Shown: one piece after another, positions 9,477-20,941 of the stretch
Position numbering within the stretch: position 1 is the stretch's first letter
How the letters are laid out: each line of letters begins with the position of its first letter
DNA from: Blasia pusilla
Taxonomy: Eukaryota > Marchantiophyta > Marchantiopsida > Blasiales
Direction of reading: 5' to 3'
Length of the DNA: 64,000 bases
NCBI GenBank assembly: GCA_050084515.1
Contig: CM114274.1
Coordinates: 32,054,001 to 32,118,000, forward strand
Translations under genes and position numbers: made by a program
Notes under the pieces: model-generated
Told to the model about the DNA's origin: nothing
Databases searched by the model: none
Seen by the model: the letters and a program-made list of their open reading frames with translations, nothing else

Positions 9477-10082
9477 TTGTGCAGACGGTGAAGAGAGGAC
9501 TACGCAAGTATGGCTTGGAGAGAAGTCACCTAGGAGATTGGGACCTTTAGTTGCCGTGGTTGGCGATGGGATACAGATTCAACAAGCAGGCATGCTTAGT
9601 GTCTTTCTCACCGTACTTGTTGCTTTATGGCCGGGATCCAGATTTACTTGCGGCTATTCGTCAAGATACTGGTGAGGTGTTGAACCTTGATGACCCTGAT
9701 ATGTATGGATAAGAGCATGTTCTCAGAGGGGTGAGTTGTTTTAGAGAGTGATGCCCATGGCGTTTGAGAACTTGGCGATTGCGCAACATCGGGATACGTT
9801 GAGGTATGCGACTATTCGGGGAGGTGGTTATCGACCTACTTTCCGGAGGTTTCATCAAGGAGACTATGTTTACTTGCAACAGACGGCACCCACGATGTTG
9901 GATGTGACTGTAGGATGCACCATCTTGAGAGTGCGTGAGGTTTTGACATCCGGTGTTCTCTATTGAAGGGACGCGATGGTATGGTCTTGAAGGACCATGT
10001 GCGTAACTGTGCGCCATGTCATCTTTTGAACATTGACGATATAGTTGATTCGAGCTTAGTGATAGTTCCTGCAGGCTTGCAA
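9477..10082 (+). pseudogene. Gypsy integrase C-terminal part (copy A)
   Basis: Fragments match 62.43-63.02 kb: the TVKRGLRKYGL-like helix, the LFGREPD-like segment near 9630, MPMAFENLAIAQHRDTLRYATIRGGGYRP (9748-9840), the FH.GDYVYLQQ strand and the REVL...GRDGMV.KDHVRNCAPCHL module that precedes the PHD finger. The last two form the SH3-like (GPY/F-type) C-terminal domain that binds DNA. The frame is interrupted at 9715 and at 9964, so no functional integrase can be made. Confidence 0.75.
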
Positions 10083-10217
10083 TGTATGTTGTGTGGTTCC
10101 GCCCGTGGTGCAGCCACTATGCTAGTATGTGATGGGTGTTCGAGAAGATGGCATATGGCATGTTTGACGCCGTCTCTCACTAGGGTTCCTCAGGGACGAT
10201 GGATGTGTCCTAGATGT
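10083..10217 (+). pseudogene. PHD finger at integrase C-terminus (copy A)
   Basis: All eight zinc ligands of a C4HC3 PHD finger are present: C-X2-C-X11-C-X2-C-X4-H-X2-C-X14-C-X2-C, with the conserved Trp before the His (RWHMAC). PHD fingers read histone H3 tails. This one closes the polyprotein where chromoviruses have a chromodomain, so it may steer integration. The frame from 9963 to 10,223 is open, but the upstream integrase is broken. Confidence 0.85.
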
Positions 10218-10533
10218 ACATAGAGTAGGTAGTTCTACATTTCGACGTGTATCTGTGACATGGATGACAAGAAGGCGACTAACGATGGGGCCACATGAGC
10301 ACACGACCTTCTTGCTCTTAGCGTCCGAGAGATGTATGTCATAGTAGGTAGGGATAGATGGCTATCTGGAGTTAGATGGACCTAACCACCAGCTAAGAGG
10401 GCGATCGAAGATATTTTGGTACTTCTTGTCTCGTTGTTTGGATGCCATGAGTTAGCATGGGATCGTGCGTGTTTATGTATGCGTTCGGTGACAACGATGT
10501 ATATTGTGTAGTAATGTGTATGCGCACGAAAAC
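10218..10533 (+). other. 3' untranslated region with a copy of the LTR end
   Basis: Non-coding sequence after the PHD stop. 10,408-10,529 repeats 11,053-11,169 almost exactly, so the LTR-end sequence appears both before and at the end of the terminal block. A short purine tract (AGCTAAGAGGG, about 10,391) could be the polypurine tract. Confidence 0.5.
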
Positions 10534-11169
10534 TGTCACGTCTTTTAGGATAGATCGGTGAGAATCTATCCTAAAAGCCTAGTAGAGCGCCTTTGTAAGT
10601 AGTGGAGGATAGGGTAAATAGGTTGAGGATGACTTGCTGAGGCCCCGAGAAACTTGAGAGAGCATGTTTCCCCTTCGTTTCGGCTCATTTGGAGCCATAT
10701 TGAGGAATTTACTATTTTAGGTATATACCATTTTGAGTATATGATCAAATTTTTATTTTTGGTAAGTGGCCCTTGACCTCCTACATCATGTCAAGAGCGA
10801 AGGAGGTGACTTGGGAGCAGAGGTTACCATGGAGAGAGCTTGGGAGAGGGGAGGGGTATACCTCAAGGAGAGAGAGCTTGAGAGCTCATTCTCTCTTTGT
10901 TGAATCTCTTGGCATGAGGCGGCAAAGCTATGGTCTTGCTTGCCTTGTGTGTGTAACCCAAGCCTCTCATTAGGAGAGTGGGTTTAGTTTGACATTGAGA
11001 GAGACATGTGAGAACTATGGTGTTGTGAGAGAGATTGGATCTTATTTTATTGGAGATATTTTGGTACTTCTTGTTTTGGATGCCATGAGTTAGCATGAGA
11101 TTGTGCGTGTTTATGTGTGTGTTCGATGACATCGATGTATGTTGTGTAGCGATGTGTATGTGCGCGACA
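10534..11169 (+). mobile_element. Gypsy 3' LTR-like terminal block (copy A)
   Basis: Starts TGTCACGTC and ends GTGCGCGACA (TG...CA). The equivalent block of the better element (63,382-63,997) starts TGTCACATC and ends GCGCACGACA. A 14-bp inverted repeat (10,542-10,555 with 10,564-10,577) lies at its start. The true LTR may instead begin at about 10,401 after the purine tract. An additional fragment of this LTR lies reversed at 49,967-50,275. Confidence 0.65.
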
Positions 11170-13486
11170 GTTTACACCTCTCCATTCTCCAAAAAAAATA
11201 CATATCTTCATTCTAAAAATAATTTCTGATTTCATTTTAAGTTGTTCCAATTCTTGAAAAAGTATGGGGACATGTAGTTTATCCATTCCAAGATAAGATT
11301 GCACTTATTTTATATATGCTTCCTCCGGTATGTAACTCTCCCTCCTTGTTAATTCTAATGTAAATTTCAATTATAAAATAAAGGAAATAAGGTATCTCTT
11401 TGGAATAAAAACTAATCAAGTTCACAAGCGTTTAACCCTCAATTTCAAACCATATCATGCGAGTTAGTTCTTCTACCAATGACTAATAAGAAGTAATTCA
11501 AGCAAAAATTGTGGCATATACAATGTGAAATCCCCTAGTGTTAATGTTATGATTTCCTTCTAAGCCAATTGGACATTCAATTCTATTTAGGAGAAAAATA
11601 ATCCCAACAAGGAGTTATAGTATGTTGAAATTCATTATGTTTCTTGCTTGTTGAGGATATATGTGGTTTGGCATGGAGCTCCAAATTGCATCCCCATCAT
11701 TCAAAACTATTAAAGAAGCATGCTAAACATGAACATTGATTAGAGACCTCAAGTTGACTAGAGGTATGCTTGTACTACATATTGAACATATTACCTTGCA
11801 TAAATCAAATTTCGGAGTAATGGAGAATTCGCTTAATTGCCCACTATCTCCCTTAATTACCGTGCTCCATCATCCCTAATGGCCTGTAAGAAGTAATGGA
11901 TAGCGCAAGGTCGCATGTGGACAAAGTTTGTGTCCATGGACATGTTCATATCCGTGGACTTACATCTGTGCTATGGAAGGACTTGTCAATGTGAACCCCA
12001 TCTCCCCCTTCTTTCTCATCTTCCCACTTGCCTTCATGTACCACACTTTCCGGTTTATTCCTTCCCCTATATCCTCTCCCTTTCCCCTTATTGCCTCGCC
12101 CGCCCTTGCCTTGCACCACGAGCTATAAAGTGTGCGACCCATCTCTTGCATCTATGTCCGTGAACATGTCAACACTTGTCTGTCCATCTCTGCCCTAAGG
12201 ATGGATTTGTCCATTTTTGTGCAACTTTGGGATAATGGGAGGCTCTTAAATGTTGTAAAATTTTGGTTTTTAGTGGCATATATGTTCTGTTTTAATAATA
12301 TATTCTCTTTCCTCCCTTTTTAAAACTAAAAAAGACTTGCAAAACTTGAAAATATACACGGTATCCAAGGATTACATGCATTCCTCGTAATCCTTTCTAA
12401 ATTTTACAAGAAAATTAAATGAGAGTTCCACACATTCCACTTGATAGGTTTACAAAATTTTCAATATTTTTTAAATAAAAGTACTTTTAGTATCTTGGAG
12501 AATAAGCTTATCATTATGGGATCTAGAACTTGTTATCCAGCCAACCATGCATTTTTCCATTGTTTATTTATTGAAATGTATAGTAAGACTCGAAGGATGA
12601 TAATGAAGGAAATTTGGTTGCCACTTCAAGTAGATGTGCGCTGAAGGCTTCCTTTTAGAAGTCTTTCCTCTTTCAAGAAGACTCTTGTGGTTTTGATAAA
12701 GGTCGGGGATTATGAGAAAATGTCAAGAGATTGGGAAAATTTGTGAACCAAAGTCTCTTGAGATGTAGTATGCTACGATCGTAAGAAATATGTAGTTTGG
12801 TTCGATCCTCTGTAACATGTTTCTTATGGTCAGAGCTCAATGCATGTCAACTTGTTGAAATATATTACATATGTTTATATATTTATTTAAGAAATATGCT
12901 ACATAATTAAGACTCGCACTTCATTGACTATCCAAGATTAAACTTTCTTTCTTCATGGAGTACCAAACAGAAAAGTTCACGTGCCCGATGAACATGACTA
13001 TGACTCTTCAATACTCCTCCTCAAACGCATATCGACAAATCACATGTACATCCATCAATTTTTTGACATACCGTCGAACTAAAACCCCTTGGTATGAGCT
13101 CTCCCCATAGTTTAGGGGTTAGCGAACCCACAAGGAATGAATCATGTTGATAACCACCCCATTAATATAAGCATAAACTTAAAAGCATAAATCTGGCATT
13201 TGAGTTAGGCTCTCCTCTTAGTCTTAATAAGTTCCTTTTCTCTCCATAGATATATCTGTTCCTTTCATTATTGAATTGAATCATGCAACTCAATCTTAAT
13301 ACCTCTTCCTCTACGTCCCTTTCAACCCTTCTTGGAGGGATGGATCCAGGCCTCGAAGTGCAAGCCTCTCAAATGGGGGTTCATTTTGATCTCATCATGT
13401 TGGCATCTGGAATGAAACCTAGATCTTGTTAGGCATGAATGCAGAGAACTTCCATATTGACTTGCTGGTGATGTGGGCTTCCCCTG
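11170..13486. other. Intergenic, no gene recognised
   Basis: AT-rich sequence with only short chance reading frames. A pyrimidine-rich stretch with frames in several phases lies at about 12,000-12,160, with no recognised domain. I see no RNA gene. Confidence 0.5.
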
Positions 13487-13752
13487 CCACCATTGCTTAA
13501 CACCATAGAGAGCCCTATGTGGGACTAAGCTTGGAAGCCAACAATCATTGCCAATGGCACTCACTTAAAAAAATTAACCACCATTGTTTAACACCATAGA
13601 GAGCCCTATGTGGGACTAAGCTTGGAAGCCATTGCCAATGGCACTCACTTAAAAAAATTAACCACCATTGCTTAACACCATAGAGGGCCCTATGTGGGAC
13701 TAAGCTTGGAAGCCAACAATCATTGCCAATGGCACTCACTTAAAAAAAAATT
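13487..13752. repeat. Three tandem units of 91, 84 and about 91 bp
   Basis: Units begin at 13,487, 13,578 and 13,662, each with CCACCATTG.TTAACACCA. The middle unit lacks AACAATC (7 bp) and the outer two have it. On the minus strand they read as repeated LTR-like starts (TGTTGGCTTCC). They lie about 300 bp beyond the stop codon of the next gene. Confidence 0.9.
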
Positions 13753-14052
13753 TAGGTAATTAAACGGGCCTAATGTGAACCACAACATTTCATCTACTCT
13801 TATGATGAGGAATTCTTGTGTGCAAGCCCCAACACCGTTGAAATTGCAAATTTGAAGAGTTTTGAGGAGCCTCTGTGATTCATTGGGCAGGGAGTCCTTC
13901 TCATGAGTCAAGATTTTGCATCGACTCCTCTCCCTAAATGGCGTTGATTTATACCAAAACCTTAAAGAGTAAAAGCAAAACGCTAAGGGCACCCACACAT
14001 ACCCTCCAGAATATCTGGTGTCCAATTGCGTAAGCCCACAACAAAGATCACA

Positions 14053-17000
14053 TCATCCACCATACCGATCTCGAAGAAGAGGAGGGGGCAGCTCCTGCAT
14101 GATTTCCTCGTGCGCAACCAGATGTTGACGTATCGTTGTAGTACGATCGCCCAAGAATGTATGATCCAGAAAGCTGTTGTACGCAGCTTCACTCAAATTC
14201 TTGGCCGCAAGTACACTGCAGCAAGCACAAGCCAAATTCATACCTCAAAGAAGTACATGAAAATTACAATTTAGGGATGCAAGAGCTCAAATAAAGCAGG
14301 CTACAAAGATGAGCTTACCCCTTACCACAATTCACCTCCCAGCCCTCCTAAAGACAACAAGCTCTAGAGACAAACTCTCTGAAAAACACTTCTGAAAACT
14401 CCTACTGGCCAGTTTCTTTGTTAAGACTTCAGCTGCTTATCGGTGAAATCCACTGTCACACATTTGCAAACCTTACGCATAGACTTTAGGAAACACTCTT
14501 TAGGGGTTTTGCGACTAAAGATTCAGTGGAGGCCTACTGGCACGTCGTCTACATGAAAACAGCACATTCTATTGCTTCAAAAGAGTACAGTAAGTCACAT
14601 GTTGAACCTAATTGGCAAACACACAGCTCGTACCAATGTCGTAGATAGACCCTGCAAGGTAGGATATCATTACGCCACATCTGTTCGATGTTGAACCGAC
14701 CATATCGGTTATAGTAATCGTCGTCCCCTGCGCAGACCTGCCTTGCAGTCAGTCCATGACATCTCTTCATTGTAGCAAGTAAAAATCACCAAACTTGCAG
14801 CAGTGAGCCCAATCCACATAGCTCACTCAGAAAATCGATATGGACCGTATTTGTTATGTGCGGTTTTAGAAATCCAAATATGAAAGAACATTTCACACTC
14901 TAGTCAAATGCTGTTAAACTTAGAATGGCCTAGGAAATGAAACGACATCCAGGGAGATCACCTTAGATAAGTCTGTATTATCTAAGCTTTCTCTGGCAGT
15001 GAGTCTACAGACTCCACGCACAGCCATCACTCAATCAAAACCATAACCTTCATCACAAGAATGGAAGCTAAGTTGAACTTCGAACCTTGGCATCGATTAC
15101 GCCGGTACTCTTCATCACTGTATTTGGCACAAATTACCTGCTCCAGAAGTAATCCATGCTAATGGAAATTATGATGCTGTTATAATCTCCATTACTAACA
15201 TTGAGATGATTGAACTGAAAACAAGACACAAACAGGCAGATAAAACACCGTAACTGCAAGCGAGTGAGTCATTGTACTAACCGCCTTGTTGGCGTACCTT
15301 TCCCCTTGCAAAGAGTGGATTGTAACCTAAAGGAGTCCAAGAAGAATAAAAATCGGTTAATTGCTTTGACCTTTACTCCACAAAAATTCAATTGAAAGTT
15401 TCGTAGTTTTCACATGGATACAGTAAAAGAGGTGATTGTCCGTTTCACTTCACTATTTTGGATGAGATTCGAACTGGGGGCAATAAAGATGATACAAAGC
15501 TTGGGAATGAAGTGATAAAGCCAGACCATATAGGGTGTACGATCTGTGATGCCATGCATCTTATGCGTGACCTCATTATTTTGAGTTTTACCATTCAAGA
15601 GGAAGCACCAAAGAGAATTGAAAAAAACTCACCGCAAGAAAGCGGAATTCATGCTCTCTTTCAATGAAGGAAGGTACCTGTATAGAAAATGCAAAGCAGA
15701 ACATAACTTTAATAACCTATGCAAGAACCAGCAAACAGGAGGACTGCTCAAGCTAGTATTTCTTTTCTAGTCTTAGCATAACCTTGCGAATTGTAACCAT
15801 CAAGTTTGTGCAGGAACTCCTGATGTGTGGTTGCCAGACTTCTCTGAAATTATTCATTTCCTTTTTGAATGGCATCTGTTTCAGGCTCACCTCTGATTGA
15901 TTTATCTCAAACACTGTCACCACAATTGCTTCGCCAGGGAAAGGTTCAACGCTGAGACTTGACATCTCCTGCAAATTAATCAACAAAAACAAAATATCAC
16001 TTCGCATCCTTCCAGAGAACTACCTCATCAATCGACTTCTCTATGTAGAAAATAATATTGACCTAAGAAAACCTAGGGAAGTTTAGTGGACCGGTCTGTT
16101 TTGGGTCTCGGAGAGGCAACATTTTGACTTGGTTAGTCTCAAAAGAGGTTATAGACATTCAGTAATCAGAAAAATAAAACTTGAGTTAGCTGATGGTAGG
16201 TAGCGTCCAGAGAATTCTTGGACCCCAGAGATCCCTGTGTCAGTGTGATCTTGACAGAGTTGTGACTGATGAATAGTCTGTTGCTCGCTGTTGGCAAAGT
16301 TCCCTCCTGCAGGATCAACTTGGCTTGAAACACCAATCTCAGCTCATCTAGAACGATCGTCATTTCAAGTTTTTCTATTCATGAGAACGATCGAGTGATT
16401 TGAGCGTACGAGGCAGGCTTGACTCATCCAGAAATATGACAACCGTAGAAGTTCACCTAATATACATCCGAAGTTCTTTCGCGAACTGGGAGAATTTCTC
16501 AGTTCGTAATTGTGGAGACTGTACTACTTTGGGGAAGTAGCACAAACCTTGGTTTCCACATTGGCAATCCCTCTCTCAAGAAACACTGGAGCCACATGGG
16601 CGAAGATTCGTCTGAAACCATGGAGAACAGCCACCCTGAAATTGAGAAGATTCGGAAACGTGTGTCGGGCACTTCTCTCTGCAAAACTCCCAGGGTTAAG
16701 ATAAAGTCCAACTACAGAAACGTCAATGGTGGAAAAGTTTGTTAACCGCTACCGTGCGTTAACCCCGGGCCTCGGATAGCAGAGTGCTTGCATAGAAGGA
16801 GGTAGTAGTCCCGAGGTTTAATCTTGTGCTAAACGACACAACAGGTATTAACAATCGACGTCCCTCACCTATTCCTAAGAATTAAACGTTCATGAGGGCT
16901 AATTAAATAATTGTCCAGAAATCCGAGCAGGGTCAAACCTGAAAGCAATGAACCGAATCCACAGATGGAGATTAATCCCTTCTCAGTTGCGATTTTCATG

Positions 17001-17558
17001 AAGGCTTCGGCAACTTCTAATTCAAACGCGTCCGACACGGTTTCGTCAACTCTGTCCATCTGTCCTCCAACTTCACCTAAATGAATCGTTATCCAAAACG
17101 TTCAAATGTTAACCATTGTCCCGTAGATGCAGTTGCTCCAGCCCGTCCACTTGTGAGTTTGTGGGATGTGCCCTAAACTCGAGCAATTATGATGAGTGAA
17201 GACAAACGCCAATTTTCTCTTAGTGATGATCATCGCGTTCAGCTGCAATTCCAAATCAAAGACGCTCGCATTCAAACGGTTCATCTGCATTCATTTACGT
17301 ACCGGCAAGCCCCTTCCACGCTCCAAGCCTGAACTCCTCTCTGACGATTCTCGAGCTTGACATTCGAAGTGAACGCGCTCCGGACCTGCACACGGTCTTT
17401 GGTCTAGTAAGCGGGAAAGGCAGTGACTGCGAGTGGTCGAGTGATGATTGGGTGAACTTTACAGCTGAACAGCCATCGTAAGCTCTGCCAAGAGAAGAGC
17501 GCAAGCACCGCTGCACCCCAATCATAGTGCCTCGGAACGAAATTCTGGCGACCCTCAT
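14053..17558 (-). CDS. Nine-exon host gene, GGCT/ChaC-like (gamma-glutamylcyclotransferase-fold) protein
   Basis: Joined on the minus strand, nine exons give one uninterrupted 333-aa protein: 17558-17303, 17076-16939, 16678-16548, 15968-15891, 15677-15633, 15326-15282, 15137-15086, 14727-14634, 14215-14053. Every intron has GT and AG ends, and phases match at each junction. Residues 1 to about 70 are rich in Arg and Ser with few acidic residues, like a plastid or mitochondrial leader. Residues 126-135 (FGSLLSERSA) resemble the nucleotide/substrate loop of the GGCT fold. Other conserved blocks are NFRVAVLHGFRR, RGIANVETK, VVTVFE, FIEREHEFRF, YGRFNIEQMWRNDILPCR and LDHTFLGDRTTTIRQHL. Most likely a single-copy plant protein of the AIG2/ChaC-like type, but the reaction is not established by the sequence. 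It is the only clearly intact gene here. Confidence 0.8.
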
Positions 17559-19007
17559 CTGCGCACCGCCCGCTCTATCGTCGGACTAGATGATAAACGC
17601 GCCTCGGATGCACCCGAAACCAATGCGGGAAAGGACAAGACATCTTTTGCTTGGTCCGAGAGGCGTTCGGAAGTTGCTGCTGTGCGACATTTCGAGTCCC
17701 GTCCCAACTATCAGACTACGCAACGATCAACAAGTGCTACATGTTCGCTTTTTAGTCAGTCCTCTACTAGTCTCAGGCCCGAGGTTCATTCCCGTCGTAT
17801 TGTTAGCTCCGGACTCCGATGCCCATTTGTCAGTCCCGAGGCTTCCTCATTCGCCTACGGAAAAAGCTTGCCGAGTCCTGTGAGGGTCCTATACTAGTAA
17901 GTACCCGTGTCTCACGGGAAATCAAAAGTATTTGAAGATTCCTCCGGGTCGTGAAAGGAAGGAACAGGAGTGAACGACTAATATTTTACAAAGTTTTAAA
18001 AAAAAATTTGGCGAAATATTTTCTTGTTGTCTTAAGAAATTGTCTGCAAATAAAAGGGCAAGGATATATCCGGTAATTATGCACGGGCACATCACCCTTT
18101 TAATCATGTTTTTTTAGTATTAATTGCATGATAAAATTTAGTATTGTGCCGCCTAGAACATTTATGTGAAGTGAAGACCGGTGAAAAATGATGAAAAATG
18201 ACTTGTAGGTCTAAATGATGGAACTCCTAACGAAAAGGAGTAGTTGTGGAGTTGCATTCAGTTATGTGGAGATTAAGTAAAAAAGAGACAAAAATGGTCG
18301 ACAGAGCTTGGCCTTAATATAAATAAGTAGATCAGGTTTAATATTTGATTTAATGGAGTGGTGAAGACGAGCGAGAGTGAAATTGAGGAGAAATGAGACG
18401 TTCATTATGAACACGAACAACTTTAAAATGTTGTGCAAAGTGTATAATGGTTGCATTGTGGACTTGGCGGTGGTATTGTGTGCTACTTATTTGGAATTAC
18501 GGTGGAGAAGATGTCAAAGTTATAGTAGACGGAAGGGAACATCATGTGAAAGTATTGGAATGGTATGGACCGATGTTGTAAATAATTGTGATATATTTTA
18601 ATTGGAGCTGTTGTGGTGTTGCTGTGATGTTTTGAGTTGTTATAAAGTGTTGGGGTTTAATCTTATGACGTCGTAGTTGGAATTGAGGAGAAGAAAGCAA
18701 TAAAAGAGGCAGAAATTTCCTTTGTAGCATTTAAGGCAGAGCCGTGGGAATTCTGAGTTTACAACAAAGGTTACAGATTGGAACAACAAAGTAATTGTCT
18801 ATGAAAACATACATATGAGCAAGAGGAAAAGAGTAGAAATGTGAAGTGAGGTGGAAAATTTTTATGATTGAGTAGTTGAATAAAATTCTTAATAAAGTCA
18901 ATGGAATACCAATTCTAGGTAGGTCTGAAAGCTTGAAGATGATCTCAGCAAAGAGAAAAGAACTAAAATCTATGTGCTAAAAGGAAATATACTATCCTCT
19001 CATAATA
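17559..19007. other. Upstream region of the host gene and spacer
   Basis: The first 350 bp, likely 5' UTR and promoter of the minus-strand gene, are richer in GC and CpG than the surroundings. The rest is AT-rich without a recognisable gene. I found no clear TATA box. Confidence 0.4.
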
Positions 19008-20050
19008 GCTCTTCTAGATTTGAGGATTTCAGATCTGAATCTTGCGGAGGCCATATATTTGAGGTGGAGTGTCATATGAAGCTGATATTTTGAGACAACA
19101 TGGAGTATGAAGCAGCGCCCTAGCCTTCAAAATTGCAAGTACAACCAAGTTACATAGACGAAGTTCTGAGAGATTTGAGTTTTTGCTCTTCTAGATTTAA
19201 GGATTTCAGATCTGAATCTTGTGGAGGCCATATCTTTGAGATGGAGTGTTATATGAAACTAAGATTTTGAGACAACATGGAATGTCAAGCGGCGCCATAG
19301 TCCTGAAAATTACAAGCACAACCAAGTTACTCAAACGAAATTCTGAGAGATTTAAGTTTTTGCTCTTCTAGATTTGAGGATCTTAGATCTGAATCTTGCA
19401 GAGACCATATCTTTGAGATGGAGCTTCATATGAAGCTGATATTTTAAGGCAATGCGGAGTGTAAAGCGAAGCCTTAGTCCTCAAAATTTAAAGCACAACC
19501 GTGTTACACAGACGAAGTTCTAAGAGATTTAAGTTTTTGCTCTTCTATATTTGAGGATTTCAGATTTGAATCTTGCGGAGGCTATATCTTTGAGGCGGAG
19601 TGTCATATGAAGCTGAGATTGTGCGGTAACATGACGTGTGAAAAGGATCCCTAGACCTAAAAATTGCAAGCACAACCAAGTTACACAAACAAAGTTGTGA
19701 GAGATTTGAGTTTCTACTCTTCTAGATTTGAGGATTTCAGATCTGAATCTTGCGGAGGCTATATCTTTAAGATGGAGTGTCATATGAAACTGAGATTTCG
19801 AGACAACATACAATGTAAAGAGGCGCCCTAGCTCTCAAAATTGTAAGCAAAATCAAGTCATAGAGACGAATTTGTGAGAGATTTGAGTTTCTATTCTTCT
19901 AGATTTGAGGATTTCAGATGTGAATCTTGCAAAGGCCATATCTTTGAGGTGGATTGTCATATGAAGTTGAGATTTTGAGAGAACGTGGAATGTCATGAGT
20001 CGCCCTAGTCTTGTGAATTTGAAGTACAACTAACTTCTAGAGCAGAAGTT
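19008..20050 (+). repeat. Six 177-bp tandem monomers upstream of LINE ORF1
   Basis: Unit starts fall at 19,008, 19,185, 19,362, 19,539, 19,716 and 19,893, a constant 177-bp period. Each unit contains CTTCTA.ATTT.AGGAT.T.AGAT, TGAATCTTG..GAG.C.ATAT and CA.ATGAA.... The units differ from each other by about 10-15 percent by eye. They end about 70 bp before the LINE ORF1 start. Confidence 0.92.
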
Positions 20051-20122
20051 GTGTGGTGTTGGAGATTCAGTTATACTTTATTGGAGGTCGTGCAATATCT
20101 GGGATGTAGTGAAGTCGACTAC

Positions 20123-20881
20123 ATGATGACTACTCAAGACAAAATCTTGAATCTAGTGCAAGTGGTCTTGCATGAATTAAAAGAGCTTTGACAAGAATTC
20201 AAGGTACAAACTTCTCAATTAAACCTTGCACATATTCAAATCCGAGAGTTAAAGGCAACGCAAGAGGTTTTGAAGAAAGTGTTGAAAGATAGTTCTAGTG
20301 TGATGCTCGATCTTTCCAAATCTGTTACGGATGTTCAAGAGAAGGCATCATCATTAGAGACTACTCCGAATAGTTCAGGATTGCATGAGGTTGCTGAAAC
20401 TTTAGAAGTAAAAATGAAATCTTATGGTGAAGCTACAAAGGTTGCTCATATCTCTTTCTGTCAAGACCAAAAGATAGAAAAGGAAAACCAATTTGCCCAT
20501 AGAAAGAATGTGAGAATCTCAAGTTTTCCAGAAACAGAGAGTGAAGAGGTGAAGAGTGTTATCACCAAGTTCTTGGTTAATACACTTCATGTTCATAACC
20601 CGGACTTGGCTCAAGCTTTCTGTATTGGGAAAACGGGAACACAACCTCGTGCCATTCTAGTTAAGTTTGTTGATCAAACTCAACGTGATACTGCCATGGC
20701 TTATAAGGCCATTCTCAAAGGACGGAGGATATGGTTGGATCTTGATCTTACACCTCTACAAATCAAAGCTAGGAGAAAGGAGCTTGCAAAGGTCAAAGAG
20801 GCTCAAGAAGCCGGTTTTATTGCTTATCTACGCGATGGTCAAGCAATTGTTACCCAGACAAAAAGAGAGTTATCAACCTAG
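20123..20881 (+). pseudogene. L1-type LINE ORF1 (RNA-binding chaperone)
   Basis: ATG at 20,123 opens a frame that has one TGA at 20,189-20,191 and then runs open to the TAG at 20,879-20,881. The N-terminal half is rich in heptad-like Leu, Glu and Lys and looks like a coiled coil. The second half resembles the RRM-like and C-terminal domains of L1 ORF1p: HRKNVRISSFPETESEEV, PRAILVKFVDQTQRDTAM, DLTPLQIKARRKELAKVKEAQEAG, IAYLRDGQAIV. ORF1p coats the LINE RNA and has chaperone activity. Only a single stop interrupts it, so it is young or well kept. ORF2 follows about 60 bp downstream, the usual L1 arrangement. Confidence 0.75.
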
Positions 20882-20941
20882 CAATTCAAGAAGCTGAGAG
20901 TGTTGATGTAGAATATACGAGGCCTTTCAACAACAAAGTAT

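Noticed and set aside
11915-12323. Overlapping frames in a pyrimidine-rich stretch
   Set aside because: No conserved domain, frames on both strands, composition-driven.
16166-16363. Minus-strand frame (DELRLVFQAKLILQEG) as an exon of the host gene
   Set aside because: The flanking exons join directly in phase (ETK to EMSSLS) with proper splice sites, so this is intron sequence.
16510-16745. Two plus-strand frames
   Set aside because: They are antisense to exon 3 of the host gene.
19008-20050. CRISPR-like array
   Set aside because: The units are contiguous 177-bp repeats without unique spacers; a plant tandem array.
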